In this document: one piece after another, positions 1-12,331 of the stretch | Layout of the letters: each line of letters starts with the position of its first letter | How positions within the stretch are numbered: position 1 is the stretch's first letter | NCBI RefSeq assembly: GCF_000003815.2 | Contig: NC_049986.1 | Coordinates: 18,051,464 to 18,115,463 of the forward strand | Direction: 5' to 3' | Source of the DNA: Branchiostoma floridae | Taxonomy: Eukaryota > Chordata > Leptocardii > Amphioxiformes > Branchiostomatidae | Length of the DNA: 64,000 nucleotides | Notes under the pieces: model-generated | What the model was told of the DNA's origin: nothing | The model's input: the letters and a program-made list of their open reading frames with translations, nothing else | The model's database searches: none | Made by a program: the position numbers and the translations under genes

Positions 1-259
1 CTACCATAGCCTTTTCTAACCACTACAAAGGGCTAGGTGAACATGCTATAAGTGCCTTAATGTTGAAGGGTATTTCATTTTACAATAGGAAGAAAATTAG
101 GTGCTCTTGATAGTTTCTAATTCTTGGTTTAAACAAGGTAGAAGATAGAACAAACATTTTTGTAGTGATTTTAAGTTTTGGATGAAGAAGCCTATAAACC
201 ACAGGATTGTCAACATTTCACATTACTTGGTGTCATCAAGATTACAGAGATACACTTAC

Positions 260-469
260 AGGATCCAGTACTGTGTCTCTTGGTGCTCTCTTCACTCTCA
301 GACTTGGTGTCATCACTGGACTCCTCCAGCAGGTACGATGCAGGAGAAGACATGCCAGATTCCGTAGGAGACCCTGCTACCATGGGGAACGTGAAATTCC
401 TCTGGATTGCCAAGGGTGGCGTCACTGGAGTGTCCTGGGGCAGTCGGAAATTTCGGAATGGTCCATTGT
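260..469 (-). CDS. Internal coding exon, Ser/Thr/Pro-rich linker, gene not identified
   Basis: On the minus strand a pyrimidine-rich acceptor (TTCCCTTCTTCAG) ends just above 469 and a strong donor (GTAAGTG) follows 260. Between them lie 210 open bases encoding about 70 residues, including SPTESGMSSPASYLLEESSD and an acidic Ser-rich stretch (SDDTKSESEESTKR). The exon starts with two bases of a split codon and its length is a multiple of three. No domain is visible; it looks like a disordered linker. It may belong to the same minus-strand gene as the PH-type exon at 2565-2653, but the phases of the two exons do not join directly. At least one further exon would be needed between them, possibly inside the assembly gap at 876-975. 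The exon call is good; its gene assignment is a guess. Confidence 0.6.
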
Positions 470-875
470 CTGAAGAAGGGAAGATGAGGGCAGGAAAGAG
501 CATGTGATATTGGTGTAAATTTACTAGAGAGAAATGTTAAGTAAGTAGTTAGTTTTGACTACTGTATTTTTTCATTTGCAAAAAAAAAAAAATAGATAGA
601 ATACTATGATAGTTTGATTTTCCAGTCAAAGTAATATAAACAAGTTGTCAACCTTTTGAAAAGCGTATTGGAATGGTCTAGTTGTAAATCACAAGTGCAG
701 AGTCAGTGACTAGTTGTAATAGTGCCTATCAATGTGTAAGAAAAGCGTGAAGTTTTGTTTATATGTTACCACATCTCAGTGTTGTAGAATTCAGTGTAGT
801 GGAATCTTTGTTTGGAACTGTTCAGATTTCAGTTAACAGCAAATAAAAGGTGCAAGAGTTCCAAAGTAATCTAAG

Positions 876-975
876 NNNNNNNNNNNNNNNNNNNNNNNNN
901 NNNNNNNNNNNNNNNNNNNNNNNNNNNNNNNNNNNNNNNNNNNNNNNNNNNNNNNNNNNNNNNNNNNNNNNNNNN
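876..975. other. Assembly gap (100 N)
   Basis: A run of exactly 100 unknown bases, probably a gap of unknown true size. It lies where exons joining 2565-2653 and 260-469 could be hidden. Confidence 0.99.
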
Positions 976-1290
976 ATTAAAAATTTAGATATGATTCTTC
1001 ATAGTTTTATAGTAAGAGATGATACAATCAGAAAAAAAATTGATCTACTTTCAAACCATTGATTGCAAAGTACACCACCCTTTAACCAAAATACAATTAC
1101 TATAATATTCACAAACATTTTTTTCTGTCACCAAGTTTCAGTTTTCTCCTGATGACAATTGAAGATGTTGGGAAGACAAAGGTCAAGGTCGATGTTTGGT
1201 CCCCTGGTGTATGACCTTGGTACTGCAGCAGAACTGCTTCATTTTTTGTACGCTTTTATCCTGGACATGCTGTGTGTTTTGTTTTTTCAA

Positions 1291-1605
1291 TACTGTTAAA
1301 TCTGGTAGATTATTTCTTTAGCTGTTACCTATGCACCTGCCTTATTTCCTACTTCAAAGATGCAATCCTGACAAATACAAGAGTTCTCATGGAGGTCAAG
1401 AGATCTCAGGGAAGTGAAAATGTGTGCTATGTCACGTTCACCATCAATCTTTTAATACTGTCGAATCTGGTAGATTATTTCTTAAGCTTATTTTCTACTT
1501 CAAAGATGCAATTCTGACAAATACAAGAGTTCTCATGCATGGAGGTCAAGAGATCTCAGGGAGGTGACAACGTGTGCTGTGTCACGTTCACCATCAGTCT
1601 GCACC
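1291..1605. repeat. Two-copy tandem duplication, period about 165 bp
   Basis: The segment from TACTGTTAAATCTGGTAGAT at 1291 recurs at about 1456. Both copies run through CAAATACAAGAGTTCTCATG and GGTCAAGAGATCTCAGGGA to CACGTTCACCATCA. The copies differ by small indels and substitutions. The reading frames across it are not conserved, so it is not coding. Confidence 0.85.
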
Positions 1606-1775
1606 ACCATGCCACAGGCTAGATCAATAACTCCAGTTGACTCAAGGAGCCAGTGTTACAGGAAGTAACGTGCCAAGGGAAAGAGTGATCTTGGCTTTTA
1701 ATATGTCTTCTTCCTTCATTTTGAGAATATTCAACATTTCTGCTGCAGCTCTTGCTAGGTTCTGATTCATGCACA

Positions 1776-2055
1776 CCTATACATAGTCTTACGAAAAAAG
1801 TGTGACAGAAAATAAAAAAGCTCAAGTGTAGTCTGGCTTACGTGAGCAAAAACATGATGTATTTGTCTGGCTTAAAAAGAAAGGAGTTAGATCAACAAAT
1901 GCCTCAAATCGCCTATGCATAGTCTTATGAAAAAAGGGTGGGACAGAAAATAAAAAAGCTATATAGTAACTGTAGTCTGGCTTACGTGAGCAAAACCATG
2001 ATGCATTTGTCTGGCTTTAAAAAAAAATAAGTTAGATCAATATTAATGCCTCAAA
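1776..2055. repeat. Two-copy tandem duplication, period about 136 bp
   Basis: CATAGTCTTA followed by GACAGAAAATAAAAAAGCT and GTAGTCTGGCTTACGTGAGC occurs at about 1776 and again at about 1912. Each copy ends with AATGCCTCAAATC. It lies next to the 165-bp duplication but has a different sequence. Confidence 0.85.
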
Positions 2056-2189
2056 TCTGGGTCATAATGACAAAAACATTTGGTTACATGGATGATCAAT
2101 AACGTTTGGCCATTGATTTTTTGGCAACCTGTTTTCTGCATGTAAAAATAATGTAAAAATCTGTGCATGTAGAAATGCTGTAAAAGATG

Positions 2190-2485
2190 GCAGGTATAAG
2201 GTAGGGGTATTCCCACAGCCTGTTTGAGGCCGAAGGGGCATTGGGTTGTTATTCACTGTGTCTAGAGCACGAGATTGGAGGTGGAACCCATCCCTCTCCT
2301 TACATCGCCTTTTACCTCCCCAACCAAAGTCAAATACCCATATTTTACCTGGATGGAGTAAGGAAAGTTGTGTACAGTATATATAGTGCCTTTTCCAAGG
2401 ACACAAAGTCGAGCCAGAAATGCCGGAAATCGAACCCATGACCTCTTGATCTTGTGTCACTTAAGCCTAGCCACTCCGCTACTAG
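2190..2485 (-). mobile_element. tRNA-derived SINE, minus strand
   Basis: Read on the minus strand, the head carries a tRNA-like A box (TAGCGGAGTGGCTAGG, at 2466-2481) and a B box (GGTTCGATTTC, at 2426-2436) at tRNA-like spacing. A tRNA-unrelated body follows. These are the two internal RNA polymerase III promoter boxes of tRNA-derived SINEs. The family cannot be named from sequence alone and the 3' boundary is approximate. The 132-codon open frame on this strand is a by-product of the SINE. Confidence 0.7.
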
Positions 2486-2564
2486 TATGTGATGCCATTG
2501 ATGAAAGACATACATCATATTCTAAAAATTGCAAACGATTATGAATCAACAGGTGAATTCTCAC

Positions 2565-2791
2565 CAGTGTTTCCTCCTTCCCCGTAGCTTCCCCAGAGTT
2601 CCGCCAGCCCGATACTGGAGGTAGCCACACAACGACATCAAGTTCTCTGCCATGGTTACACGTCGTCTAGTAGGATGCAACAGGAGTATTGGTGGTCTCA
2701 GGCTTCCATCTCAGCATGGTTCTCTCCTTGGTGATGTGGATTGGTTAAAGAAGATTCTCTTTGCAGAGCTACATGGTGGTCTGTCTGAGAT
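2565..2791 (-). CDS. First coding exon of a PH-domain protein (TBC1D2-like?), with 5' UTR
   Basis: On the minus strand an acceptor (ATTTTCAG) precedes 2791 and a donor (CTG|GTGAGAA) follows 2565. The exon has a 5' UTR part (2654-2791) and an ATG at 2651-2653. An in-frame TGA lies upstream, which supports this start. The 29 codons read MAENLMSLCGYLQYRAGG and continue to a basic GRRKHW. The pattern LCGYL, Gly-rich loop, basic residues, Trp is how PH domains begin, with strands beta1-beta2; Armus/TBC1D2 starts in a similar way. The next exon should supply the rest of strand beta2 but I could not find it; it may be in a gap. The exon is well supported and the family is an inference from a short stretch. 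Confidence 0.55.
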
Positions 2792-5700
2792 CTGAAAATT
2801 AGGAAAAATTAAGGTTCAACTTGCGTTCGTATATACTGTGCTCTTCTTTACACTTTTCCCATTTTATGTGTAAATGTTTCAGTAGCCTTTTGGCCAAAGG
2901 GATGTTCAGCCCTTAACAAACTTATTCCATGGTAGCTGAATATTAGACAAACTCAACCAAACACTAAACGGTCAACTCAGCCCAACATCCTAACCCTAAT
3001 CCTGGCTGAGACTAACTTGACCATGGTGTTGGGCAGAGTTGACTGGGAAGAGTTGGTAACTTTAACTCACAACCAATACACCGATGTTAAGGATATTCTT
3101 GTATACTATAGCTCAACTGGTAGCAGCCTTACAGTTGAGCTCCTAGTTCTAATAAGTTGTTAGACCACAGTTCAATCCAGGATAGGGCATCACGTAGGGT
3201 GCCTCGTATCAGATGAGGTGGCGTGAACATGTTAAAGGTGAGGGGCCTGCAACCTCTCCTGTAAAAACATACCCTGCTAGTGCTACCCTGCTACCCTGCT
3301 CTGATACAGCAAAGAAACTTGCTCACCTATGTGTCCCTTGTGACACTATACTAGTAAGGCTATAAACAAACTCCACCAACTTATCTCATAATCCATACAC
3401 TGTTGTTAATAGAAAAAACCCAAGGTACGACAAAGGTTCAAGAACTATGTAAGAAACCGAGGGTCTGCCCATATTAAACAATGACCCTTTTCAACACCTG
3501 GTCAGGGTGTTCTTGGACATCGACAGCTGATACCAAACCACCCAATCAGGTGGGAACGCAAACAAAGGATTACTGGATAGGTGCTCAAGTGCAGTCTTTT
3601 CGGGTACTTTGTAACTCCACACCTTGAACATACTCTATAGATGTGGCTTACTGGGCCTACTTATAGTAACAGAAAATCAGTAATACCGGTAGACATTTAA
3701 CACTGAAGTGTGAGTTGTTGCTTTAACTTTCTTCAGCTATACACATGTTAAGTTCTGCAGACATATTCTAATGTTCAGGTTCAGGTCCAGATTTAGGTCC
3801 AGAGGTTCAGGTTCGGGTCGTCTGGACTTATACAACTCACGGCATATGACTTGTATGCTGAAAATATTATTTTTTTCAGCTACATGTAAAATTGCATGTT
3901 GGCATAGATTTTACATATTACAATATTAATACAAAATTATATACATTCGTACATACAAAAGCTTGGTAATAAACAGAAAAACATGTTTTGCATTTTTCCA
4001 ACACATGCCTACATTTGTACATACCTTGGTGTGACAAGGAAATAACATGTTACATGCTTGAAAGGAACATATAGAAGCCTCACACAATTCCAAAGAGCTT
4101 TTAACTATACCTGGATCAGCAATTACAACACTAGTACTGAAGCCAGCTTGGTACAGTTCTTATTTCCTTACAACACAGATGCACAAAGTTTTTGTTCCCT
4201 TTTCATCTTGCGTCAACTAATGGGGAACTAATAACGTGATGATGGTCGTATAGCCCGCCAAACTGGTCAACACAGAGGCATTAGAGCCTTTAGGAGAAAC
4301 ACGATGGCGTCCACAGTGCTCCCTCCGCAAACAAATGTGCCGGAAAACATCTAGACCTCGCTGGAATTGTAGGAATGTGAAGTGGTGAAACGCCACACTA
4401 CAACCCTTGAGTTCGGAGCCATGGGGAATTAGATGTTCCACCTAGAATAGAGCTTATATATCTATGAGGCTGAGGTTGGGGTTTGGTAAGGTCTGGAAGG
4501 CGTACACCTCATCCTGATATTCATAATCAACAGGTTAATAATTATAATGTCCAGGACTGACTCCAGGACTAAACTCCCTTCGCATGAGGACCGAAATTTG
4601 CTTGCTTACACCCCATCCATCAAAAAAACGACATGAAATTGATTAAAATGTATTTTCTCAAGGACAGATCTAACAACGGAAAACTAACAACATGCCGTGT
4701 GCTCCGAAGAATATGTGGCATGGAAAAATAACAGTTACTAAAGCTGGAAACTCCGAAAGCTGAAATAGAATTCATCAATATTTGTTCCCTCTACTTGGAT
4801 ATACCCTGTATCTGTCAGTTATTGTAACATAATGTACAATATTATAAATTGTACTTCATGCACTAGACAACACTCTTACCAGCTTACTTTGGAACGTTTA
4901 CGACCTTCCTTGGATTTGTATGGAAATATTCTATGTAATCTACCACAACAGATGTAAGGTGCAGTTGTACTATGACCTCCTTGCATTAGGTAACACATGA
5001 ATCACGTGATGTTTTGTGTCGTTATCAAGCCACCACCTTCCACAAGGCCAGGTTTACAATATAAGTCAGAATAATACATATACCTGCTACATCAACTTCG
5101 ATGATTATATCTAGTCTTAAAAAACTTCCCTCATGATTTTACCGATAAATAGAACAAAAAATATTATAAATTCAATGTTTACTAGTAACCTGAATTAACA
5201 AGATAACATAAAGCTACAGAACTGTCAGAACCTATAATGCTTGATCATTTAACTTATGAGCCCAAGTGATTTATACTTTTCAGTCGCGAAATAAAACTTA
5301 GGCAATACATGTTAGTAAATACATGTAGCTTACAGGGCAATAAATCAGTACTGGCGATCAAAGAGCTTGAAGGGTATATTAACATAGATGTATCTCTGAC
5401 CTTTCAAACTGTTGTGATTTGTTCTTTGTATACTTAATAGACTATAAACCACCTAGATCTAATTACCTTCCTCAGGAAGGTTATGTTTTACTACTCTCCA
5501 AGCAGAGGTTGGTGGGAAAAATCCTGACCTTTTCCTTTCATAATTTTTTTTTTCGACCAGCCTTCCCCTTCTTGTTTTACATGCCATTTAACATTTGTTG
5601 TGTGTGTCTGTGGACAGCATAATTCGAGAAGCTGTATACAGATCCTTGTCATATTTTGTAGGTGGGTAGCAATGGGGACAACGAAGGTCAAATTTCATAC

Positions 5701-6038
5701 CAAGTCTCCAAGCAGATTTCTACGGCACTGCAGAGTAACTTCCTGTTTTGATATCTCATGTTCTGGACATGCTGTGGTCATGATTTTCAATGATAGATAC
5801 CACTGAAGATAGAGGGTAAGTGCTGATTTGGGGTCCCCTAGCAGCTTTTATGGAAGTGCAATGTTACAAATTAAAACTCTATCTGAGAGGTTTGTCTGGT
5901 ACATGCTTGTACCAGTCAGAAGGTGTGAGAGGAAAGGAGACCTATAGTTTGCTCTGTACACTCGTTATATTTGCTACCAGCGGGGGTCATGTACAGTGTT
6001 GTGTTTGGTCATGGCTGTCAGCACTGCCCGGACATCAN
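2792..6038. other. No gene recognised; small hairpins and interspersed repeats
   Basis: No open frame with convincing splice sites is seen. There is a hairpin at about 2971-3041 with arms GTCAACTCAGCCCAACA and TGTTGGGCAGAGTTGAC. A repeat family lies around 5640-5790: its CTGGACATGCTGTG phrase also occurs near 1262. A single CCAAGCAGAGGTTGG motif at 5498-5512 recurs elsewhere in the window. This could be the first intron of the PH-domain gene, but no 5' exon could be fixed. Confidence 0.6.
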
Positions 6039-6744
6039 NNNNNNNNNNNNNNNNNNNNNNNNNNNNNNNNNNNNNNNNNNNNNNNNNNNNNNNNNNNNNN
6101 NNNNNNNNNNNNNNNNNNNNNNNNNNNNNNNNNNNNNNNNNNNNNNNNNNNNNNNNNNNNNNNNNNNNNNNNNNNNNNNNNNNNNNNNNNNNNNNNNNNN
6201 NNNNNNNNNNNNNNNNNNNNNNNNNNNNNNNNNNNNNNNNNNNNNNNNNNNNNNNNNNNNNNNNNNNNNNNNNNNNNNNNNNNNNNNNNNNNNNNNNNNN
6301 NNNNNNNNNNNNNNNNNNNNNNNNNNNNNNNNNNNNNNNNNNNNNNNNNNNNNNNNNNNNNNNNNNNNNNNNNNNNNNNNNNNNNNNNNNNNNNNNNNNN
6401 NNNNNNNNNNNNNNNNNNNNNNNNNNNNNNNNNNNNNNNNNNNNNNNNNNNNNNNNNNNNNNNNNNNNNNNNNNNNNNNNNNNNNNNNNNNNNNNNNNNN
6501 NNNNNNNNNNNNNNNNNNNNNNNNNNNNNNNNNNNNNNNNNNNNNNNNNNNNNNNNNNNNNNNNNNNNNNNNNNNNNNNNNNNNNNNNNNNNNNNNNNNN
6601 NNNNNNNNNNNNNNNNNNNNNNNNNNNNNNNNNNNNNNNNNNNNNNNNNNNNNNNNNNNNNNNNNNNNNNNNNNNNNNNNNNNNNNNNNNNNNNNNNNNN
6701 NNNNNNNNNNNNNNNNNNNNNNNNNNNNNNNNNNNNNNNNNNNN
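6039..6744. other. Assembly gap (706 N)
   Basis: A run of 706 unknown bases. The long open frames running through it are artefacts of translating N. Confidence 0.99.
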
Positions 6745-7859
6745 GAAGCCGACCTAGGAGTGTGTTTGGCTGACCGGAGGCTGATGACTCCCTTTGGCCA
6801 GCTGTACTCCTTAGCCAGCTTTGATGCTATCTTATGCCACTGGAAAATCTGCCTGGAGATTATGTTATCTGACTATACCACAGTGTCAGTATATACATTT
6901 GCCATTGGCAAGGTCGAGCAAACAGGTCTGTGGCAGGGTGAAAGGTTACTACAGGGTCTGACTCTCTCCACACTTAATTGCTATATATAGCAGTATGAAG
7001 TTATATACAAGCTCTAACACATTTATAGACCACTGTCAATAATAATAATATCACTAATCTTAAAAATAATAATTTTCTTTACATAAGCTTGTGTTTACAC
7101 AATCTCTCGCTGGCTGGGGTTAATGACCCTCTGCCTAGGTGGTGGCAGCTGTAAGGCCGACTGCTAGGAGCGCGATTTTAGTCAGAATAACTTTACATTA
7201 TTGATTTGATTTGTAGCAAAATGTATTGATAGTCAATGATTGTCTTGGTGGTTGGAAAATAGCTTTCTTTCAGATCAAGTGCAAACTTGATCTCCAGCTT
7301 AAACTTTTGCTGTGTAACTTTTTTGGGGGAACTTTTCATTTCAACATATACACCCCCATTTTTCACCCAATACTTTGTAAACAGGACCCTATAAATAGAT
7401 AGTATGGTCTCTGGGACGGTAAACAAACAGGGATGTGTATACGGTCCCTGAAAACAGTGTTCAATTGTTTCTTGAACACTCCAAACTAATGAAGGTGTGC
7501 CAAAGTGCCCTCCATAAGGGACCCATTGTCCCCATCACCCTGATAGGGTTACAGATCATATGGTCACATCAGCTAGTGAAAGTTTCCTCCACACTGACAG
7601 CTAAGTTTGTTTTTATCCCAGGCTTTGCAAAGAGGGGAGAGACAACACAGGAGGATCTATCGGGCCTTTGCCAAGAATAACCTGGCAGAGAAAACAAGCA
7701 CTCGGATTACATGAACTGGGAGGGGTGAGGGCACATCAATGTTTCAGTTGTACATCCCCTGCTTACAGGGGTCTGCATGGGGGTTGGCCGGTTGGGTGTA
7801 CAGTCATACAAAATTTTTTTTTACCAAAGGTTAAAGTAACAATTAACCTATAACGCTGG
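6745..7859. other. No gene recognised
   Basis: Short open frames follow the gap (about 82 codons to 6990, then 7435-7680 and 7668-7853). None has a recognisable domain or convincing splice sites. The composition is not obviously repetitive. I see nothing definite here. Confidence 0.5.
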
Positions 7860-8060
7860 TTCACCTTTATCTGTGGGGTAACCTATATCCGTTGCTTTTA
7901 AAAACAGGGCATATAGGGATATTATGTCAACGGGTGGTGGTCTTAAGCTGCAATATTCTAAAAATATTGCAATTTTAAACCAACCTGCGCCAACTTGATA
8001 TTTGTACATAATCTGTTTTGAAAACAACGGAAATAGGTTACCCAACGAATTAAGGTGAAG
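7860..8060. mobile_element. MITE of about 200 bp with roughly 48-bp terminal inverted repeats
   Basis: The left end reads TTCACCTTTATCTGTGGGGT followed by AACCTATATCCGTTG. The right end is its inverted counterpart, closing with GGTTACCCAACGAATTAAGG. The arms pair over about 48 bases with a few mismatches. The short middle contains a second, AT-rich fold-back around CAATATTCTAAAAATATTG. No coding capacity is seen, so this is a non-autonomous DNA transposon. Confidence 0.8.
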
Positions 8061-10286
8061 TAATGTTACATGTGAAGCATATACATCAAGTGCAAAGTGA
8101 ACCAACCATAAGTTTTTCTAGAGGGCTGTGAAAGAAACTGTCTTAAAACACTGTCTGTCCATGAATTGTTAGCATTCCAATTGTAAAAACAGGTAACAAC
8201 CCAATATATGTAATGTACATCTTAACTTCAAACTATATCAAACAGTATCGTCCATCAAACTTTGAACTATCAATGGAACAAATAGCCATAAGCAAAGTCT
8301 GAGTCTTGTGACAGAAAGTCACAGAATAATGTTTTTCAAAGAGACTCCATGACCATAGTGCACATTCAAGTATTTGGCAAGGTAAATACAAACTATTGCT
8401 CTCGATCGCCCTCTACCATGTAAACATCCTGGTGAGTACAGTCAAAGGTCTGTAAAATCAATTGTTACCTCTGACACCTGGGTAGACTTTACAATTTAAT
8501 CATACATTGATCATAATATTACCTTATTATAAATGGCCAAATTTTCTGGTATTGTATTTATATATCACCACTTTTTGCAGCATTTGCCTTAAAATCATTT
8601 AATATCCTATTCGAATTGTCAGCATGATGAAAACTTGGACCAAGTCACCTATTGTTTTATCTTTAACTTATTTTTACTTTTAACGTAGTGGTGCTGTACA
8701 ACAAGGCTGTATTAAAGCCGCTGGTTGCAAGTGTCTTGTTCTATTATGATTAAACCATTTGATTGATTGATTGATTGATTGATTGATATTATATTTGAGT
8801 ATATTTGGTCCAAACTACTGGATTTGTAGTGTATTCGAATGTTACGACATCTATCTATTCATTTCTATGGATAGATCGATTGTACAGACCCTAGTTGGAG
8901 TGATAATAGCTTCCTAAGTACTGTAACGTTAGTATTGTTTATCATAAAAATTGTTTACTGCAAAGCCCAAATAATACAACATAATGATATCTTCAACTAC
9001 ATGAATAGCTCGGACCATATCTTAATAGTAAAATTGTATCAATAAACTTTCATCAATTCAATGATATTTCTATTAAGCCTAATTTTTTTTGCACGATAAA
9101 CCCTTAACGTACCCTCCTCCTATTTGTGACTAGGGAGAAGTCCCCTTGCATATATAACAAATCACTTGATATGACACAAATTTCAAACTACAAACCAGCG
9201 CTATAACCTAATAATATCGATCTTATTGCTTACGTTTATAAACCACGCTTCTCAAACAGTGGCACGAGTGTTCCCTAGCTATGTAAACACACGGAATCAG
9301 ACCCCACGCCCCCCTCCCCACTATTTTCCTCACTTCCGACGGAACTTACAGCCATCTTTTCATGAAAACCAAGCCAGCCAACCTTTTAGAAACCAAACCC
9401 TGACCCTAAGAAGAATTTCCCCTACCTCAGAACTCGTACAACTCACTGGAAAGCGACGCTGAGGGCAGAAAACGCGCGAAACGAGACGGAAACACTTCAG
9501 CAAGTCGTCTGTAACAGCGCCATGTTGGTTTATTGACTGTGGGAACATCCGGGCACTCCGCGAGGGGAGAAGTGAGAAAGTTTCGGACGACAGGTGCACC
9601 GAGGCTATGTTAGGGGATTTGCAGGATGCCGCCCTAGGAGTTTATCGCAGTGTTTGCCTCCCATTATTACATTTTACACATCATAATCCGTACTAAAAGT
9701 GGACATCAGTACCCTATGCCTCAAATAAAACCTGTAAAATTATATAGCAAAAGGCTTCCGTAGGTGAATGATTGCTTGGTTTCCGCGTGTCAGCAATATG
9801 TAACGGTAACGTTACAGTTCTAAAAACTGCCCCTCCCCTCCAAAAGACCCCCATAGATTCAGTGCGTTCATTTGTGTGTGTGTGTAATTCATATCAGATA
9901 TTTATTATAAATTCCAAACCACACGCCGTAGAGAATACTTAGAACTACACACAACTAGTGCGGCCAAAAGTTAAATCAGCCGTCCATTTTAACTGTGAAA
10001 TTTACCAATAAACTGAGTTTTAATGAACTTTCATGGTCGCATTTTTGCCCTCAGAATAATTTCATTAGAAAACCGTGTTCCAGAATACTTTCTGAGTCCA
10101 TTTATGTTGAAACGCGTAACAATCGGACATTCATGAAACATCCAATCATTGGATAGTTCTAGAACACATCTTAGCTATCCTTGACAACAGTTCTAACAAA
10201 CGTTGGTCAAGTGCGCACGGAGACACATTTGTTCCGTCCGTTTTCGACGTTTTTATAGAGCAAAGTGAAATTTTCAAGCGTGAAAG
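8061..10286. other. No gene recognised; GATT microsatellite and a GC-richer stretch
   Basis: A (GATT)n run lies at about 8756-8787. About 9420-9620 is richer in CpG than its surroundings and could be a promoter or first-exon region for either flanking gene, but no start site can be assigned. The last 150 bases lead into the plus-strand gene that starts at 10287. Confidence 0.5.
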
Positions 10287-11382
10287 ATGGGAAAGTCTGG
10301 ACGCAAGAAGAAGTTCGCCGCCCGCTGGGCGCAGAGCGCTTACCTCAAGGCGAGGAAAGAGCGGGAACGCGCGCCACCTACCGACGGGCTTGGTCAAGCA
10401 GAGGGAGGTCAGCAGACAGGTGAGCAACACTGAAGTTTACCTTCACTTCCAAGTTAACTAGTGGATGCACCGTCTGATAAGTATCTAATACCAGCTCAAG
10501 AAGGAACAGGGAATAGCCATTACTTCAAGTATCAAAGTTACCAACCTAGGATTGATGTGTTTAATTCGTATCTTCCCAGAACTATCGTAGAGTGGAATTT
10601 GTTATCACCACGCGCAGTAGGGGCATCTCCGGTGGATAATGTATTGATGCAGATATAGATACCTTCAAAATATGATGCTTACAAGACTGGTAGATTTCTG
10701 ATATATGATGGGCATAAGGATTTATTCAGTTATGCATTAAATTGTAGGTAACATACCAATACAGCGTCTAAAAACGTCAGTTCTCTCCTACACCTACTTA
10801 TCCGACTCGGCATTTGAAAAATACTAAACTTTCTCGAATACCCACGTACTATTGGTTGAACAACGCGTGTAGTATTTGAGGCACAGATAATAGGGTGAGC
10901 AACACTTAGATATAACCAAGTTCATTAGGGGACATCGACAACGTTAACGTTCAGCTGGTCTCTGCGATCAGATAAAAACATTGCACAATTTTGAGATGAT
11001 GATGACATTTGACAATATTTTCCCCTCACAGTTACAGCGGATCTGCCATGCCAGACTCCTAGCGACCAAACCGCACACTCACGAGGAGACAGCAGGCCTG
11101 TCTATGAGGTAAGTTTTACTCACATTATAATTTAGGGGTTGAAGACAACAAAGCAACTGCCCAAACAATATTCTACGCGAGCACATTGACAAAATGTATT
11201 CTATATAAAATCATGTTCGCGCGTATATTATAACGTTACGGATGATATAGCTGTTCTATATGCAGTTTCCAAATACTGTACCGGAAATTACACCGTATAC
11301 AACGGACAAAATTCTGAAATAACGTTGACCAAACATCCAACTGACTTCTAGATATTGTTGATGTCTTTAGCTGTTGCTGACA

Positions 11383-11438
<56 letters not shown>

Positions 11439-11549
11439 AAAACACACAAACACACATCACACACACACACACACACAAACGCACGCACGATGGCACGAAG
11501 TAGGCACGCACACGCACTCATGTGCTCCATATGAAAACACGCGCGCGTG

Positions 11550-11581
<32 letters not shown>

Positions 11582-12233
11582 GAGAGGGGGGCAGACACCC
11601 CTGTCCTTGGTGCTGAAAACCATTCAAACAAAGGTAACGGGGTCGCCCTAACGTTACGCGCTTTTTTATGCGCTCGAACTCACTGCGCTCCGTCGCTAGT
11701 TGCCAGAGAGTGGTCGACTTTTGATTGATGAAGTTTTGATATATTCATCTAAATAATATGCATGTATCTAGATACGAAATGCATTCAAACGGTTCATGAA
11801 CCTTGACACCCCACGTTGCTAGCGGCAAACGCGTACGCTGTGAGATGCTTTCGAATTCGCGACTGTACCTTTCGGTTTCTGATACCTAGACAGAGTGCCC
11901 TAACTTGAAACGCTTTTGTGAAATTAGTGATGGTTTTAAGTTAATAGAAATTAACTTCAAATCCTATAATTATTAGTTTTTTAAAGTAATTCACTGCCAA
12001 CAATATGGTTAAAATTCTATTTAAAAAAACAAGAAATGAATATGTAGAATATCTGCAGACTTAGTTGATTTACCTTTCAGTGCCATAGTCAGTGCCAACA
12101 GAAACGTTGTACGCACAAGATCAATGAAAAATGCGTGTCATGTTTGGGGCGTGTCATGTGGGACATCCCTGGTACCACCCTTTCGTGCTCTATGTGTCAT
12201 CTATGCTTACACAAATGCAAACCAACACACACG

Positions 12234-12270
<37 letters not shown>

Positions 12271-12279
12271 GGACGCGCG

Positions 12280-12331
<52 letters not shown>

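Noticed and set aside
5820-6990. Open frames of 250-340 codons
   Set aside because: They consist mainly of translated N from the assembly gap at 6039-6744.
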